Below are positions 1-8,914 of a DNA stretch of 42,357 nucleotides, piece by piece. The stretch covers positions 1 to 42,357 of the forward strand of contig PWEN01000041.1 in assembly GCA_003553505.1 (NCBI GenBank), given 5' to 3'. Position 1 is the first letter of the stretch, and each line of letters starts with the position of its first letter. The position numbers and the translations under genes are program-made. This DNA comes from Candidatus Nealsoniibacteriota bacterium. Lineage in GTDB: Bacteria; Patescibacteriota; Minisyncoccia; Minisyncoccales; PWPS01. Under the pieces are notes generated by a model. It was not told where the DNA came from. It worked only from the letters and a program-made list of their open reading frames with translations, and made no database searches.

Positions 1-72
1 AATCGCTATGATATCACGTTCTTCATCTGTGACCCTTTTGTATCGTGCTTTGTCTTGTATTTGCATATACAT
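1..72 (-). CDS. 5' end of an IS30/HTH_38-like transposase or HTH protein (partial, runs off the left edge)
   Basis: Reverse complement from the ATG at 72 reads MYMQIQDKARYKRVTDEERDIIAI; 'YKRVTDEERDII' resembles the IS30 N-terminal HTH (YkxLTxEERxxI). Only 24 codons visible. Confidence 0.4.
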   Translation of the reverse strand, partial: MYMQIQDKARYKRVTDEERDIIAI

Positions 73-170
73 CTGATATTATATGAATAACAGATGTTGC
101 GCTAGAAGTTAGAGACCAACTTATCTTTCTTTTTTTTCATTTTTATTAAGCCTAAATTTAAAAAAATTGA

Positions 171-1817
171 CTATTCTTTTTTAAAAACAAAATTATCATT
201 TTCACCTTCTATTTGATCAAAATCTATTTCTGAAATAGATTCCAATTCACCGTCAGACTTAATTTTGTAGATCTTGTTGAATCCTAGCTCTTTTATTTTA
301 TCTACTGATTTTTTAGAAAACTTTTTGCCTTTTTCACCTGACCATACTTCCATAACCACTATCAGAGAATGTTCGCTAAAAAATTTTTTACCTCCTTCCA
401 ATACCATATATTCAGCTCCTTCAACATCAATTTTTATTACCGTAGGCACTTTGTTATTTTTAATATATTCATCTAAAGTTACTGTTTCTACTTTAATTTT
501 TTTAGAATGATTAACAGAAGCCGCTTCAATTAGAGAACTTGCACCGCTAGTACCTTCATCAAAAAGATCAAATAGAATCGCTTCGCCGTTTGTATCACTT
601 AAGGCTTTTTTATTTAAATATGTATTTTTTGAATCGGAATTTAATTTAAGATATTTAAAAATATTTTTAATTGGCTCAAAAGAATGGATTTCTCCTTTAT
701 TTATAATTTCTTGAGCTAAAAAAGTATAAAATCCATAACTAGCGCCGATGTCATAAAATATATCTTTAGAATTTAAATTTTTAATAAAAAATCTAGTCAA
801 AGAGCTTTCAGATATGTCTAATATTTTAAAAAGATATATCTTTCGAGGAACAGAGTCACTTAAAGGCATTTTAACTTTCTTTCCAAAGAACAACTTTGTC
901 TTAATTTCTCTACTAGAAAAATCTAAACGCAATAAGACTTGCTTAAAATATTTAGAGCGCAAAAGTGTTAATCTTTTGATTTTTTTAAATAATCCCGGTC
1001 CTTCCAGCTTTTTGTATGCTACAGCAATCTCTTCCGCCTCATTAAATTTTTTTAATAATTTTTCCTTTTCCATATTGATAATTAGTCTATTAAAAACATT
1101 TCGTGATTTTTTATAAAAATAAAAATTAGCGAAAGAACGAACCGAACTAATCTTCTCCGGATATTTATTGGAAATATGATTAAAAAGAACCCAATCGGGT
1201 CTATTTTTATCTACCCATCCGGAAAATTTTCTATGTTTAATATGAGGAACTTTACCTTTTTCATCTTTATTAGAAGAATAAATAACAACAAATCTTTCAG
1301 ATGAATCAAAAAGTCTTTCCATGTAGTTATTAAATACATCATCCTCAATTAAGTGATATATAACATCCAAAGAAAGTACAAGGTCTGCTTTTTGATCTTT
1401 ATATTCATTCATTAACATAAAGCCTTTAGAGGCATCTCCTTCAAATTTATTTTTACACAAAGAGATCATTTCGGGGCTTATATCAAAACCCAAATATTCA
1501 GAAAATATGAAATATTTTAATTGATTACCATCTCCAGATCCAAATTCAATAACGGAACTTATTTTATTTTCTTTAACAAAATTATTTAATACATCAGCCT
1601 TGAAATAAGCCATTTGATTATAAGAACCTCTCCCTGAATCTCCTCCTTTCTTATAACGATTTATCCAAAATTCATTAGATTTGAAATTTTTTATTCCCAA
1701 TCGGTAAAGTAATAAAGTAAAGTTTCTTTTTGAAAACTTTTCTAGCTTCCTCAAAAGGGATAAAAGTCCATTTGGGAAGTATTTTTTAATAAATATTTTA
1801 CTTTTTTTCTTCAACAT
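171..1817 (-). CDS. Two-domain methyltransferase: N-terminal class I SAM methyltransferase plus C-terminal FkbM-type methyltransferase
   Basis: 548 aa ORF; motif I 'VIEFGSGDGNQLKYF' and a second set 'FYDIGASYGFYTFLA...SFEPIKNIFKYL...VIKIDVEGAEYMVLEGG' typical of FkbM. Confidence 0.75.
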   Translation of the reverse strand: MLKKKSKIFIKKYFPNGLLSLLRKLEKFSKRNFTLLLYRLGIKNFKSNEFWINRYKKGGDSGRGSYNQMAYFKADVLNNFVKENKISSVIEFGSGDGNQLKYFIFSEYLGFDISPEMISLCKNKFEGDASKGFMLMNEYKDQKADLVLSLDVIYHLIEDDVFNNYMERLFDSSERFVVIYSSNKDEKGKVPHIKHRKFSGWVDKNRPDWVLFNHISNKYPEKISSVRSFANFYFYKKSRNVFNRLIINMEKEKLLKKFNEAEEIAVAYKKLEGPGLFKKIKRLTLLRSKYFKQVLLRLDFSSREIKTKLFFGKKVKMPLSDSVPRKIYLFKILDISESSLTRFFIKNLNSKDIFYDIGASYGFYTFLAQEIINKGEIHSFEPIKNIFKYLKLNSDSKNTYLNKKALSDTNGEAILFDLFDEGTSGASSLIEAASVNHSKKIKVETVTLDEYIKNNKVPTVIKIDVEGAEYMVLEGGKKFFSEHSLIVVMEVWSGEKGKKFSKKSVDKIKELGFNKIYKIKSDGELESISEIDFDQIEGENDNFVFKKE

Positions 1818-1847
1818 AACTTTAAGTCTCTTTTCAATAATATTATT

Positions 1848-2701
1848 TTATTTTTTCTTTAACAAAAAATTACCTTTCTTTGAATCCACTATTTCAAAAT
1901 TATTTTTCTCCAAAAAATCTAAACTTTCTTCTTCAGCACTCTCCCTCCATATCTCTACAAACAAAAAGGTTTCAGATTTAAGATTGTCCAGGGTATTTTT
2001 CATACCATTAAGCACCTTGAATTCAAAGCCCTCTACATCTATTTTAATAAAACTTATATTTTTTATATTCACATTATTATCATTCACATATTTATCAAAT
2101 GATTCTGTTTTAATCTTTGTATAGCTAAATTCCGAACCATTATTTTCGATAATATTTTTTCTAGAATCAATAAAACGACTCCCCCCTGTGTGATGCCTTC
2201 TTTTTTCAAATTTTAAAATATCACTTTTGTCACTTAATCCTTTACAAATAACTATCGCTCTTTGTTCTAGCTCATTAAGTTCAATATTTTTTTCAAGACC
2301 ATATAAGTATCAGGGTTAGCTTCAAAAGCAATAACTTTTTTAAATTCTTTTTTATTTAATGCGAATATGGAATAAAACCCGATATTAGCCCCTATATCAA
2401 TAAAAACACCCTTACGCTTATCTCGATCCAACCATTCGTGTAAATATTCTTCAAAATAAGGAGAAGACTTCGAGAGAGAGTCATTCGCTTTTATCAAAAA
2501 TATTCCTATTTTATTACGAATAATTAGTTCTCGTTTAAATATTTTAGATGTAATATTTTTAAGTTTTACTTGAATATTGCAACCTAAGTGCTTTGATTTA
2601 ACTGTTATTTTGTAAATAACAGCAATGATTATAAAATATAATCTAGAGCCTTTTATTACCTCGGTTTCTTTTAAAAATTTAAATTTAGATTTTGTGCTCA
2701 T
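1848..2701 (-). pseudogene. FkbM-family methyltransferase split by a frameshift (ORFs 2267..2701 and 1848..2087)
   Basis: 5' ORF has 'KGVFIDIGANIGFYSIFALNK...VIAFEANPDTYMVLKK', then shifts at a 7-nt A run (minus strand, about 2286-2292). Adding one A restores 'VLKKNIELNELEQRAIVICKGLSDKSDILKFEKRRHHTGG...' continuous with '...FIKIDVEGFEFKVLNGMK'. Confidence 0.75.
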
Positions 2702-3839
2702 AGAAATTATTTATTGTTTTTGACATTTTATCTATTTGCTCATTCAAAGACAACTTCTTTACACATTCCAAGCCGTTGCTTTTCAAATCTTCATATAAAT
2801 TATTGTTTTCATACAGTAATTTGATTTTATTACACAATTGCCTATAATCACCCGGTTTAAAGAGAAGACCATTATAGTAATTTGATATAGTCTTATAAGT
2901 TCCTCCAGAATCAGAACATATCGGCACAACTCCTGCACTCATTGCCTCTAATTGCACCTTTCCTTGTTTTTCAGCAAAAGAAGGCATTACTAAAATATCA
3001 TTTTCGGAAAGGGGGTTATAAAATTTGTTCCTCTCATATATAATACCATGAAATTTAATTTTCAAATCTTTAGCAAGTTTTTTATTCTTTTCTTTTTTAA
3101 AACCATCTAATCCAATAATATTAAGTTTTATTTTTTCTTTTAAAGATTTATTACTTAAGGCCTTTAATAAAATACTTAAACCTTTTTGATTCGCTTCTCC
3201 ACCTATAAAACATATCTTGTGGCTTATTTCTTTCTTTATTATTCCCGGTTTGCTATTAAAAATAGGACAAGAAATTATCTCAAACTGATTTATGTGGTTT
3301 TTCTTATTAATCACAATATTAGCAGTATAAAAAATTAGATTTTCTTTAAATATTACCCTAGAGATCATTATGTAAAGAAGAGACTTGATTGGATTTAAAA
3401 AAAATCTTTGAAGTCCTTTTAATTTCCCATTACTAAACATCATCGACAGAGAATTTAAAACTGCCACGGTATCAGATTTCACCCATATAACAAGCTTTCT
3501 CTTTCTTAATATCCAGGCCAAGAAAATAGATAATCCCTTAAAGGGATAATTTACAAAATATATATCTTCTTTAGGTAAAGATAAGAGTTTTCTTCTGTAT
3601 TCTCTTATGTTTCTTATAAAATGCCAAAAATTTAAAGAATCAAAAAAATTATAGAATTTCATGTTTTTAGCGCAAGAAACAAATTTCACTTCATCAATAG
3701 TGGAAACTTCTTTTATAAAAACATGAAGATTTAAGTCAAAGTGTTTTGCCATCTCATCAATAAATCCAGTTCTTGAATGATAGTATTTGTTATCAATCTT
3801 ATAAACTTTGATGGGTATTATTATGTGCATTTTTTTCAT
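2685..3839 (-). CDS. Glycosyltransferase family 4 (GT-B)
   Basis: 384 aa; 'ICFIGGEANQKGLSILLKAL...VMPSFAEKQGKVQLEAMSAGVVPICSDSGGTYKTI...NGLLFKPGD' GT4 C-terminal motif. Confidence 0.8.
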   Translation of the reverse strand: MKKMHIIIPIKVYKIDNKYYHSRTGFIDEMAKHFDLNLHVFIKEVSTIDEVKFVSCAKNMKFYNFFDSLNFWHFIRNIREYRRKLLSLPKEDIYFVNYPFKGLSIFLAWILRKRKLVIWVKSDTVAVLNSLSMMFSNGKLKGLQRFFLNPIKSLLYIMISRVIFKENLIFYTANIVINKKNHINQFEIISCPIFNSKPGIIKKEISHKICFIGGEANQKGLSILLKALSNKSLKEKIKLNIIGLDGFKKEKNKKLAKDLKIKFHGIIYERNKFYNPLSENDILVMPSFAEKQGKVQLEAMSAGVVPICSDSGGTYKTISNYYNGLLFKPGDYRQLCNKIKLLYENNNLYEDLKSNGLECVKKLSLNEQIDKMSKTINNFYEHKI

Positions 3840-4954
3840 TTTTTTTCTGAAACTAAAACTTTCATAAATTTTTCATAAAAAACTTCTGGCGAATATTTTT
3901 CTTTTACTATTCTAAGGCTTTCTTTTTTCATTTTTTTCATTTTTTCTCTATTGGAAATAATTAATCTTATTTTATCGCTTAAATCTTCTAAATTATCACT
4001 TTTAAAAATATATCCATTTTCACCTTCTTCAATATAATATTTTGTTCCATTAGTATCACTACAAACAACAGGTAATCCACAGCTCATCGCCTCCAAAACA
4101 GAGTAAGAGGCAGGCTCATTTGAACTTGGAAGAATAAACAAATGATGTTTACTGTATTCTGCAAACATTTCTTTGTAAGGAAGATTTATTTTTATGATAA
4201 CTTTATTTTGAAGATTGTTATCTTTTATATATTTAACAATTTTTCTGTAAGTTAAATCATCTTTAGAATACAGAGCTCCCACTATTGTAAGCTTTAGATC
4301 CTTAATATCTTTCAATTTTTTTATCGCCCTTAATAAAAGAAGGTTATTTTTTCTCTCTTGTGAAAATTTTCCTACGGAAATAATTTTTATAGGTTCATTA
4401 TTCCCATTTTTTTTTGTAAAAATATCACTAAAATCTATGGAAAACGGAACATAAAAAGAATCTTTATAAAATTTAGAATAAAACGTTTCAGGACTTCCCT
4501 TTAAAGGAGTTATCCATTTCGCTTTAAAAAAAATACAAACAAATTTTATAAACAAAAATCTTAATTTTCCAACTTTCTTATAAAGATCAGTTTGACTATA
4601 AAAAATTATTCTTCGACCTTGTAATCTAGAAAAACAAAGAGCAAAAAAAGAAAACGTATATCTAAAAGGGTTTCTTATTATCACAATATCAGGATTGTTT
4701 TCCTTAATTTTTTTGTAAAATAAAATAGGCTTGGGAATGCTTAAAAATAATTTTATAAGCTTAAAATTATGGAAAAATGAAGAAAATTTTTCCAGAAAAT
4801 TATATTTCTCTATCGTTTCCGTCTCTAGAGACTCGCTTTTATTTCCTAATTCGTACCAAACAAAATAATACACTTCATGTCCTTTGTTCAATAAAGTTTT
4901 TACCCAATTACACTGATTGTTATGAAAGCTAGGAGAAATAAAAATAATCTTCAT
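3836..4954 (-). CDS. Glycosyltransferase family 4 (GT-B)
   Basis: 372 aa; 'IISVGKFSQERKNNLLLLRAI...LFILPSSNEPASYSVLEAMSCGLPVVCSDTNGTKYYIEEGENGYIF'. Confidence 0.85.
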   Translation of the reverse strand: MKIIFISPSFHNNQCNWVKTLLNKGHEVYYFVWYELGNKSESLETETIEKYNFLEKFSSFFHNFKLIKLFLSIPKPILFYKKIKENNPDIVIIRNPFRYTFSFFALCFSRLQGRRIIFYSQTDLYKKVGKLRFLFIKFVCIFFKAKWITPLKGSPETFYSKFYKDSFYVPFSIDFSDIFTKKNGNNEPIKIISVGKFSQERKNNLLLLRAIKKLKDIKDLKLTIVGALYSKDDLTYRKIVKYIKDNNLQNKVIIKINLPYKEMFAEYSKHHLFILPSSNEPASYSVLEAMSCGLPVVCSDTNGTKYYIEEGENGYIFKSDNLEDLSDKIRLIISNREKMKKMKKESLRIVKEKYSPEVFYEKFMKVLVSEKK

Positions 4955-4959
4955 GAAAA

Positions 4960-5730
4960 TTACTTATTCCATCTTAATAAAGAGCCAGCATCGTAAGTTA
5001 AAATTCCTTCATCATTCAGTTCTGCAGACATAGCAGTAGCAGCAACACCAGCGGTTATGATTACAAGTGGTTTTTTGTATTTTTCAATCTCTTTCTTAAT
5101 TTCTTTTTTTAGCTCATCAAAATTATCAAAAACATCCTTTGCAGGAATCTTTATAAATTTAACAGGAGTAAACATTGACTCAAAATTTTCTTCTGGTCCG
5201 ACATAAATTATATCTTTATCATCAAATAGTTCCCCTATTAGGGAAATATACTTTTTTTTATCATTACATATAACATTACCCAAGCGGAAACAAAACGGAG
5301 ATCCATAAGTGTGATTATTTTTTAAAAAAGGAAAAATCGCGAATTTAGAAGCACCTCTCCAAACTTTTCGTTGACAATTTCTTTTTTCTAAAGCATCTCC
5401 TAAAATAACATCCAAAGGAATTGCAATGATGTATTTGTTCTTGTTTAAATTATTTTTATAACCCAAAAGTATGTTTCTTATCTTTTTTTCAAGACTTTTA
5501 TCGTGTTTTTGATGTGGTCGTGGATACCCCGATAAATAACCATTTTCACCACTTCCATATCTAACAATGCCAACTTTATTTTCTTTTAAAAAAGAAATTG
5601 TTTGTTCATCCGAAAGAAAGTTAAAATCATTAATTGAAATAAAAAGTTTCCAGGGTTTTAATAATAAATTAAAAATAATTCGTAACCAAACTTTTAATTT
5701 TAGTATTCTTTTTCTCATATTCTTAAGCAA
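4960..5730 (-). CDS. GT-D fold (DUF1792-like) glycosyltransferase
   Basis: 256 aa; 'VGIVRYGSGENGYLSGYPRPHQKHDKSLEKKIRNIL' resembles the GT-D RfGDGE region, with SGE in place of DGE. Confidence 0.5.
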   Translation of the reverse strand: MLKNMRKRILKLKVWLRIIFNLLLKPWKLFISINDFNFLSDEQTISFLKENKVGIVRYGSGENGYLSGYPRPHQKHDKSLEKKIRNILLGYKNNLNKNKYIIAIPLDVILGDALEKRNCQRKVWRGASKFAIFPFLKNNHTYGSPFCFRLGNVICNDKKKYISLIGELFDDKDIIYVGPEENFESMFTPVKFIKIPAKDVFDNFDELKKEIKKEIEKYKKPLVIITAGVAATAMSAELNDEGILTYDAGSLLRWNK

Positions 5731-5857
5731 TAATTAGTCTCAAATGATAATTTAAAACAGCAACCTCATACCTTTTTGTGCTAAACATAAAAAGTTTTTT
5801 TTAATATTCTTGTTCGTAAAATTTTATGAAAATTGATTAAAAAGTCTGCTTCTTTCT

Positions 5858-6676
5858 TTATTCTTTTTTAGATATATTCTCTGGATCATCAATCCCTTGC
5901 TTGTTCATTAAATCATTATTTACAATCTCTGCCGTTTTGTGTAATTGAAGATCTGCTCCGTTACTCTCAGCAAAATCAATCAATGCTTTGTTGTCTTTTA
6001 CTAAACACTTACCACCATATCCTCTATAATTACCATGAAACACATCTAAATGATCTTCTGTTTGAATAAATTTACTTTTAGCAGCACACTCCATTACAGT
6101 ATTATAATCTATAGCAATCTTTTCACAAAGATCATACATCTGATTAGCAAAGATAACTTTTACTGCATTAAAAGTATTATTAAAATACTTCACCATCTCT
6201 GCTTCAGTTACAGGCATTATCTTTTCAAAAGGAGCTTTAGGAAGAACATCCATAACAGTTTGTGCAACATCCTTACTCTTCTCTGTATATCCTATAATCT
6301 GCCTATCCGGATTCTGCATATCCTCATCAGCAGTTGCCTCGGAAAGAAACTCCGGGTTAAATAAAAACTTGTGATGACTATGCTCTTCTTGTAGTTTTTC
6401 TGTACTCCCCGGCAAAACAGTAGACTTTATAACCACTATCTTCTCTCCTTCAAGAAACTTGCAAACATCTTTTACATAAGAAAGGTCAAATCCTTCTCCT
6501 TCTCTATAAGGTGTGGGAACACAAATAAAAACAATATGCGCTCTATTTATCTCTTTTATTGAACCCACCTCCTTTTGAGGATCATACAGTAAGGGGTCTT
6601 CGCCCTTACTCTCAAAGTACCTCTTTAAAGCTCCTCCTACCATCCCTACTCCGCATATTCCCGTTTTAAAATCCAT
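5858..6676 (-). CDS. UDP-glucose/GDP-mannose dehydrogenase family, short form lacking the C-terminal UDP-binding domain
   Basis: 272 aa; 'GVGMVGGALKRYFESKG...VFICVPTPYREGEGFDLSYV...FNPEFLSEATADEDMQNPDRQIIG...GYGGKCLVKDNKAL'. Confidence 0.8.
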   Translation of the reverse strand: MDFKTGICGVGMVGGALKRYFESKGEDPLLYDPQKEVGSIKEINRAHIVFICVPTPYREGEGFDLSYVKDVCKFLEGEKIVVIKSTVLPGSTEKLQEEHSHHKFLFNPEFLSEATADEDMQNPDRQIIGYTEKSKDVAQTVMDVLPKAPFEKIMPVTEAEMVKYFNNTFNAVKVIFANQMYDLCEKIAIDYNTVMECAAKSKFIQTEDHLDVFHGNYRGYGGKCLVKDNKALIDFAESNGADLQLHKTAEIVNNDLMNKQGIDDPENISKKE

Positions 6677-6697
6677 ACAACTTTAAGAATAAACTTT

Positions 6698-7663
6698 TTA
6701 AATACAATTATCCTCCCTATACCAATCCACAAACTTCTTCACTCCCTCCTCTGCAGATATCTTTGGCTCCCAGTCTAACACTTCATTTGCTTTTGAGGTA
6801 TCAGCAGAGGTCTTTCTCACATCTCCTTTTTGCATCGGCAAGAACTTCTTTTCCGCCTTCTTGCCGAGGTGCTCCTCAATCAGCTCTATGAAACCAAGAA
6901 GAGAAACAGGACTTCCAAATCCCAGATTGAATATCTCAAAAGAAAGATCCTTCTCAATCGCTTTAACTGTCCCTTTTGCAATATCGTCTATATAGGTAAA
7001 GTCTCTTTCCATGTTACCCTCTCCGTAAACTTCAATAGGATCTTCTTTCAGTATATTTTCCGTAAACTTAAAAAGTGCCATATCCGGCCTGCCATAAGGT
7101 CCGTAAACCGTAAAGTAACGAAGGCCTGCCATGGGAATTTTGTATAAAGAGTGGTAACTGTAACAAAGAAGCTCTGTCGCTTTCTTTGTTGCCGCATAAA
7201 GTGAAACAGGACTGTCGGTAACATCTCCCTCAGAGAACTTCTCTTTCTTGGAGTCTCCGTAAACGGAAGACGAAGAAGCAAAAACAAACTTTTTAATATC
7301 AAAATCCTTGCTTAGCTCCAAAAGATTAAGAGTTCCCAAGACATTGGAGCTTTCATAAACAAAAGGATGCTCCAGAGAGTACCTTACTCCCGCTTGCGCG
7401 GCAAGATGACAGACAGCATCAACATCTTCTTTTTTAAACACCTCCTTTAAACTTTCGTAGTCAGATATGTCTACCCTGTAAAGCGTAAAGTCTGCTCCTT
7501 TAAGCAGACTCTCTACTCTCTTCTTTTTTAGTTCCGGATCGTAATACTCATTAAAATTATCAACCACAACAACGGAATAACCCTTTTCAATTAAACTCTT
7601 TGATACATGACTTCCTATAAACCCTGCTCCTCCTGTAACCAGTACTGTTTCTTTATTACTCAT
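6698..7663 (-). CDS. NAD-dependent epimerase/dehydratase (UDP-glucuronate 4-epimerase-like, extended SDR)
   Basis: 321 aa; 'VTGGAGFIGSHVSKSL', 'YAATKKATELL', 'GLRYFTVYGPYGRPDMALFKFTENIL', 'RDFTYIDDIAKGTVKAI'. Confidence 0.9.
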   Translation of the reverse strand: MSNKETVLVTGGAGFIGSHVSKSLIEKGYSVVVVDNFNEYYDPELKKKRVESLLKGADFTLYRVDISDYESLKEVFKKEDVDAVCHLAAQAGVRYSLEHPFVYESSNVLGTLNLLELSKDFDIKKFVFASSSSVYGDSKKEKFSEGDVTDSPVSLYAATKKATELLCYSYHSLYKIPMAGLRYFTVYGPYGRPDMALFKFTENILKEDPIEVYGEGNMERDFTYIDDIAKGTVKAIEKDLSFEIFNLGFGSPVSLLGFIELIEEHLGKKAEKKFLPMQKGDVRKTSADTSKANEVLDWEPKISAEEGVKKFVDWYREDNCI

Positions 7664-7737
7664 TTCTCCATTATATCATTCATTGAAAAGATATTAAAGA
7701 TTTGAAAAACTACAATAAAAACAATACAATCAACTAA

Positions 7738-8496
7738 ATGATTGAATTAATAATAGCTTTAATTGCAGGAATGCTGGCAGGTATGGCCACCGGTGCCATG
7801 GGTGCAAGTGCGGTAATGATCGCCGCCCCACTGCTTGTTATTTTCCTCAATTACCACGCATACCTAGCAATAGGAGTAGCACTATCAACAGACGTCTTCT
7901 CCTCATCCTCTTCCGCACTTATATACTACAAAAACAAGAAGATAAGACTGAAGCCCGCTCTCGTCCTGCTTACATTCGCACTAATAGGAGTTGTTGCGGG
8001 AAGCTACTTCTCAAAGGATATCGCCTCACATGACTTGAGCATCGCAACAGGAGCATGGGTTCTTATAGCAGGACTTTTAATAATCCTTAAAAAGAAAAGA
8101 GAGGCTCCCAGTGCAAGCCTTACAAGAAAAAAAGACCTTTTCCTTAGTGTTCTGGCAGGAACAGTAATAGGCCTTATAGCAGGATTTTTAGGTGCAGGAG
8201 GAGGATTAATGATCTTTTTTGTATTAACCTTTCTCCTAAACTATAAGTCCCACTATGCAGTGGGAACTTCCGTTTTCCTGATGATATTTATCGCATTTAC
8301 AGGAGCAGTGGCACACTACATATATATGCCCTTCCCTTTGTCAGTAATGCTCCTTGCAGGACTAGGAGGATTAACGGGAGGAGTTATATCATCCAAGCTT
8401 GCAAATAAAGTAAAAGAAAAGACCCTCAAAAACATAGTGGGAGGAGTAATAGCAATGCTAGGAGTTCTGCTTCTCCTCGACAACCTCTTCTTGTGA
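7738..8496 (+). CDS. TauE/SafE-family (TSUP) membrane transporter
   Basis: 252 aa multi-TM; repeated 'GMLAGMATGAMGASAVMIAAPLL' and 'GTVIGLIAGFLGAGGGLMIFFVL'. Ends with TGA. Confidence 0.8.
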   Translation: MIELIIALIAGMLAGMATGAMGASAVMIAAPLLVIFLNYHAYLAIGVALSTDVFSSSSSALIYYKNKKIRLKPALVLLTFALIGVVAGSYFSKDIASHDLSIATGAWVLIAGLLIILKKKREAPSASLTRKKDLFLSVLAGTVIGLIAGFLGAGGGLMIFFVLTFLLNYKSHYAVGTSVFLMIFIAFTGAVAHYIYMPFPLSVMLLAGLGGLTGGVISSKLANKVKEKTLKNIVGGVIAMLGVLLLLDNLFL

Positions 8497-8585
8497 CTTA
8501 ATACAACTCCGGAAAAACTCCTTAACTATAAACTTCTGCCGGAGAAAGACTTCCAAGATTGATAGATTTTTCCATAAAATCCTTT

Positions 8586-8888
8586 TTACTTCCCTCCACT
8601 GAGCTCCTCCACGTTCTTCTTCATCTCCTCCTTGAACTCGTCTCTCACTCTTTCAAGCATCTCGTCATAATCGTCTATCTTGGATCGTAAAAAAGAGTTA
8701 AACTCTTCTACGTCTCCCCTTTCTCTTATCTCATCAAAAGTGTCCTTGTCCTCCTCGGAAAGACGCTCTAATATCTCTACATTTATGCGTTTTATAAGAG
8801 AGATGGTCATCGCTTCTATGATCTTGTTTTGATCCTTCTCCGGAAGAGTGTCGAGTCCCAACTCTTTTAATATGCTTTGTACATCCAT
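8586..8888 (-). CDS. Small DUF5663-like helical protein
   Basis: 100 aa; 'ILKELGLDTLPEKDQNKIIEAM...LIKRINVEILERLSEEDKDTFDEI' pattern common in CPR genomes. Confidence 0.55.
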   Translation of the reverse strand: MDVQSILKELGLDTLPEKDQNKIIEAMTISLIKRINVEILERLSEEDKDTFDEIRERGDVEEFNSFLRSKIDDYDEMLERVRDEFKEEMKKNVEELSGGK

Positions 8889-8914
8889 AATTTAAGTATT
8901 ATTTTTAATAAAAT

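Noticed and set aside
2280-2295. Programmed -1 frameshifting in the FkbM gene
   Set aside because: The context is TTG AAA AAA ATA, which does not fit X XXY YYZ in the reading frame (first base G); homopolymer indel or transcriptional slippage is more likely.
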